Position numbers and translations under genes: made by a program. A stretch of 64,000 nt of DNA from Paenirhodobacter ferrireducens (GTDB lineage: Bacteria; Pseudomonadota; Alphaproteobacteria; Rhodobacterales; Rhodobacteraceae), in contig NZ_SAVB01000026.1 in the NCBI RefSeq assembly GCF_004022265.1, positions 1-64,000 of the forward strand, in the 5' to 3' direction. Below are positions 62,222 to 64,000 of the stretch, in pieces. Within the stretch, counting starts at the first letter, position 1. Each line of letters begins with the position of its first letter. The notes beneath the pieces were generated by a model. The model did no database searches. It was not told where the DNA came from and saw only the letters and a program-made list of their open reading frames with translations.

Positions 62222-62668
62222 TCACCCCCGATAGCGGAACGGCGGCTCGACCACGGTCGAGAGCGCCAGCATGGTTTCCGAGCGCGCGATCCAGCCGCCC
62301 GATTTCAGTTCGGAGAGGAAATCCTCGACCGCGTCGAGGCTCGCCGCGCGGATCTGCACGAGATAGGACCACGGCCCGGTGACGTGATGGCAGGCGGTGA
62401 CCCGCGGCAGCTGTGCCATTGCGGCGCGGAAGGCGCCCTCGTCCGCCGCGGGGGCCAGCGCCACCCAGACGAAGCCGGTGACCGGCAGGCCGACCGCCTC
62501 GGGCGCGATGTCGGCGCTCATCCGGCGGATCACGCCGCGCTCGATCAGCCGCCGCAGCCGGTCGTTCACCGCCGAGGTCGAAAGGCCCACCGCCGCGCCA
62601 ATCTGCGCCAGAGAGGCGCGGGCGTCGTCCGAGAGAAGCGCCGCGATCTTGCGATCAATGTCATCCAT
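62222..62668 (-). CDS. Lrp/AsnC-family regulator
   Basis: The protein has 148 residues. The N-terminal HTH is ASLAQIGAAVGLSTSAVNDRL followed by RRLIERGVI. The C-terminal RAM-type domain has ACHHVTGPWSYLVQIRAASL. ATG 62668 is chosen over 62689 because MDDIDRKI is the usual start. It probably controls the downstream lysE-type exporter in response to an amino acid. Confidence 0.92.
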   Translation of the reverse strand: MDDIDRKIAALLSDDARASLAQIGAAVGLSTSAVNDRLRRLIERGVIRRMSADIAPEAVGLPVTGFVWVALAPAADEGAFRAAMAQLPRVTACHHVTGPWSYLVQIRAASLDAVEDFLSELKSGGWIARSETMLALSTVVEPPFRYRG

Positions 62669-62794
62669 GCCAGGCTCCGATGCGGCCATTCAGTGATTTC
62701 ACCGAATGTTTTGCGAAAGGCACCCACCTGCAACGGAAAAAATTCAGAGCTGGAAAATCTGCGGCGCTGCCCCTGCCAAGACAGCCCCATTCCG

Positions 62795-62835
62795 GAAAAT
62801 TTGCGGCCGGGCAAGGCGCCTGCCCTGCCCGGCCG
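62795..62835 (-). terminator. Terminator of the outer-membrane barrel gene
   Basis: CGGCCGGGCA (62804-62813) and TGCCCGGCCG (62826-62835) form a perfect 10-bp stem; on the minus strand it is followed by CAAATTTT. It starts 27 bp beyond the stop at 62862. Confidence 0.88.
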
Positions 62836-62861
62836 TCCAGATCATGCCCGAAGGCGCATTT

Positions 62862-63455
62862 TCAGAAGCGGAAGGACGCGGTCATGCCGACGGTGGTCAG
62901 GTTCAGGTCCTGATTGGAACCGTCGAAGTTGTTGCCCTTGCGGTAGTCGAGTTCGCCGCCGAGCGCCCATTGATCGTTGAGCTGGTATTTCACGCCCACG
63001 AGTGCCATCGGCACAGTGTCCGAATAATCGGTGCCTGCCGATTTGACGGAGACGCGGGAAGCGCCAAGCCCGGCATAGGGCAGCCACTTGCCGGTGGGAA
63101 CGCCGGCGATCAGCTTGAGATCAGCGAAGTCCTTCACCTTCTGCTCGGTTTCCCCCGAGCCCGACTTCATGCTTGCGCCCGAATAGGCGAGCTCGCCGCC
63201 CAGCACGTATTTGCCGAAATCCTTCATGTAGCCGGCGTTCACGCCCGCATAGGCGCCGTCGACATCAAGCGAGCTGTTGGTCTTGCCATAGCCGAGCTGA
63301 CCACCGGCGTAGAAGCCGGTCCAGTCGACATTGCCGGTCACGACGGGCGCCGGCGCGACAACCGGGGCCTCGGTCACGGGCGCGGTATAGCCACCCGCGA
63401 AGGCGGAACCGGCGACCACGGCAAAGGCGCTCGAAGCCATCAGGATGCGTTTCAT
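62862..63455 (-). CDS. Outer membrane beta-barrel protein (OmpW/porin-like)
   Basis: The protein has 197 residues. The signal peptide MKRILMASSAFAVVAGSAFA is followed by a Pro/Val/Ala-rich stretch (to about residue 40) and an eight-strand-type barrel starting DWTGFYAGGQLGYG, ending in SFRF with the C-terminal Phe of outer-membrane proteins. The start at 63455 has a perfect AAGGAGG site. It resembles the Omp25/Hbp-type barrels of alphaproteobacteria. Role unknown. Confidence 0.88.
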   Translation of the reverse strand: MKRILMASSAFAVVAGSAFAGGYTAPVTEAPVVAPAPVVTGNVDWTGFYAGGQLGYGKTNSSLDVDGAYAGVNAGYMKDFGKYVLGGELAYSGASMKSGSGETEQKVKDFADLKLIAGVPTGKWLPYAGLGASRVSVKSAGTDYSDTVPMALVGVKYQLNDQWALGGELDYRKGNNFDGSNQDLNLTTVGMTASFRF

Positions 63456-63639
63456 TTTCGTCCTCCTTTCGGGGCTGTCCCCCGTGGATCTGGTTGCGGT
63501 CTTCTGTCCGCACCACCGAGCTATAAGTCCCTGGAAAACAATCAATCCCTCGCTTCGCTCCGATCGGCCAATCCCGGCCGACGCGTGAGCCGGGGCCAAT
63601 TCCCCCTCCCGCCGCAAGGCCTTGGTGCCTTGTACGGAA

Positions 63640-63675
63640 ACGCCCCCGCGGCGGGTTTCGCGCGCGGGGGCGTTC
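63640..63675 (-). terminator. Terminator between the DUF2059 and barrel genes
   Basis: AACGCCCCCGCG (63640-63651) and CGCGGGGGCGTT (63664-63675) form a perfect 12-bp stem with a 12-base loop, 44 bp beyond the DUF2059 gene stop. Confidence 0.8.
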
Positions 63676-63719
63676 ACCCGGCCGTCACATCGAGTTGAAA
63701 GCGCGTGTGCGCGCCGTGC

Positions 63720-64000
63720 CTAAAGTTCGGCCGCCGTCATCCGCCGCGCAAGTGCCGCCCCGAGCGCGGCAGAGCTTTCCTCGTAGACGAGATCGAATCC
63801 CTCGAATTGCGCGCGCAGCAGCGCCTGTCCCGGCGCCGAGGCGGAAAACCGCACGATGCGCTCGAGGTCGCCGGCCGAAAGCGAGCTATAGGCGAGGAAC
63901 AGATAGCCCTCGATCCAGCTGGTGACATCCGCGCGGATTTCTTCTTCCTGCGAGGCGACATCGGCGAGCATGTCGCTTTCGGTCACCTCATAGGGGAAGG
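63720..64000 (-). CDS. DUF2059-family protein, C-terminal part (cut by window end)
   Basis: The frame is open to the window edge (FPYEVTESDMLADVASQEEE) and ends at TGA 63720-63722. SWIEGYLFLAYSSLSAGDLE and RIVRFSASAPGQALLRAQFE fit the C-terminal DUF2059 domain, usually in exported proteins of about 250 residues. The start, and any signal peptide, lie outside the window. Confidence 0.75.
   Translation of the reverse strand, partial: FPYEVTESDMLADVASQEEEIRADVTSWIEGYLFLAYSSLSAGDLERIVRFSASAPGQALLRAQFEGFDLVYEESSAALGAALARRMTAAEL

Overview
The window is high-GC DNA from an alphaproteobacterium, most likely a member of the Rhodobacteraceae (Rhodobacter/Paracoccus relatives). The evidence is the core gene set on the right (alaS, recA, cckA, an RsmB-type methyltransferase, guaB, cimA, cysS, an opp transporter, cheB/cheD), an alphaproteobacterial LexA box (GAAC-N7-GAAC) in front of recA, and codon use rich in G/C third positions. 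The genus cannot be fixed from the sequence alone.

Positions 1-26,770 are accessory DNA ending at the 3' end of a tRNA-Arg(UCU) gene. On the far left are remains of a Tn7-like transposition module: a TnsA-like endonuclease, the first 126 codons of a TnsB/TniA-like transposase cut off by an IS end, and a Lon-type AAA+ ATPase. A complete IS66 element with a perfect 8-bp target duplication (3,288-5,817) follows. Next comes the most interesting unit, an operon of three very large overlapping genes (about 6,135-20,403): a 1,044-aa protein of unknown fold, a 1,646-aa YprA/MrfA-type helicase with several zinc clusters and a C-terminal DUF1998 module, and a 2,069-aa protein with an acidic linker and an ORC/STAND-like ATPase. 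Helicases of this type are central to DISARM, Dpd and Druantia, so this is a strong candidate for an anti-phage or anti-plasmid system; I could not match the three-gene arrangement to a named system. 

Positions 20,401-24,578 are an IS graveyard: a near-complete IS3 element, fragments of a second IS3 and of an IS1182-type element, and a degenerate third IS3. Between them lies a stranded polymorphic-toxin C-terminus, frameshifted and N-terminally cut, with its putative immunity gene. The IS3 genes are interrupted by several short palindromic inserts. Two of these are copies of one 49-bp hairpin element with compensatory changes in the stem. A TniQ-family gene (24,758-26,632) ends next to the tRNA-Arg, consistent with a Tn7-like element that targeted the tRNA.

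From 26,850 to the end the DNA looks like ordinary chromosome: a GNAT acetyltransferase; a complete oppABCDF operon; an mcp-cheB-cheD cluster; a cimA/phytoene-synthase-like pair; cysS; a hydrolase; a class II amidotransferase; alaS with an overlapping DUF1330 gene; LexA-controlled recA; a sulfotransferase-like gene; cckA; rsmB; guaB; a TehA-like membrane protein; a FadL-type porin; a P-loop protein; a MetA-type homoserine acyltransferase; ppk2-tetR-aminotransferase; an lrp-lysE pair; a small outer-membrane barrel; and a partial DUF2059 gene. Several intrinsic terminators and a three-copy intergenic repeat are visible here.
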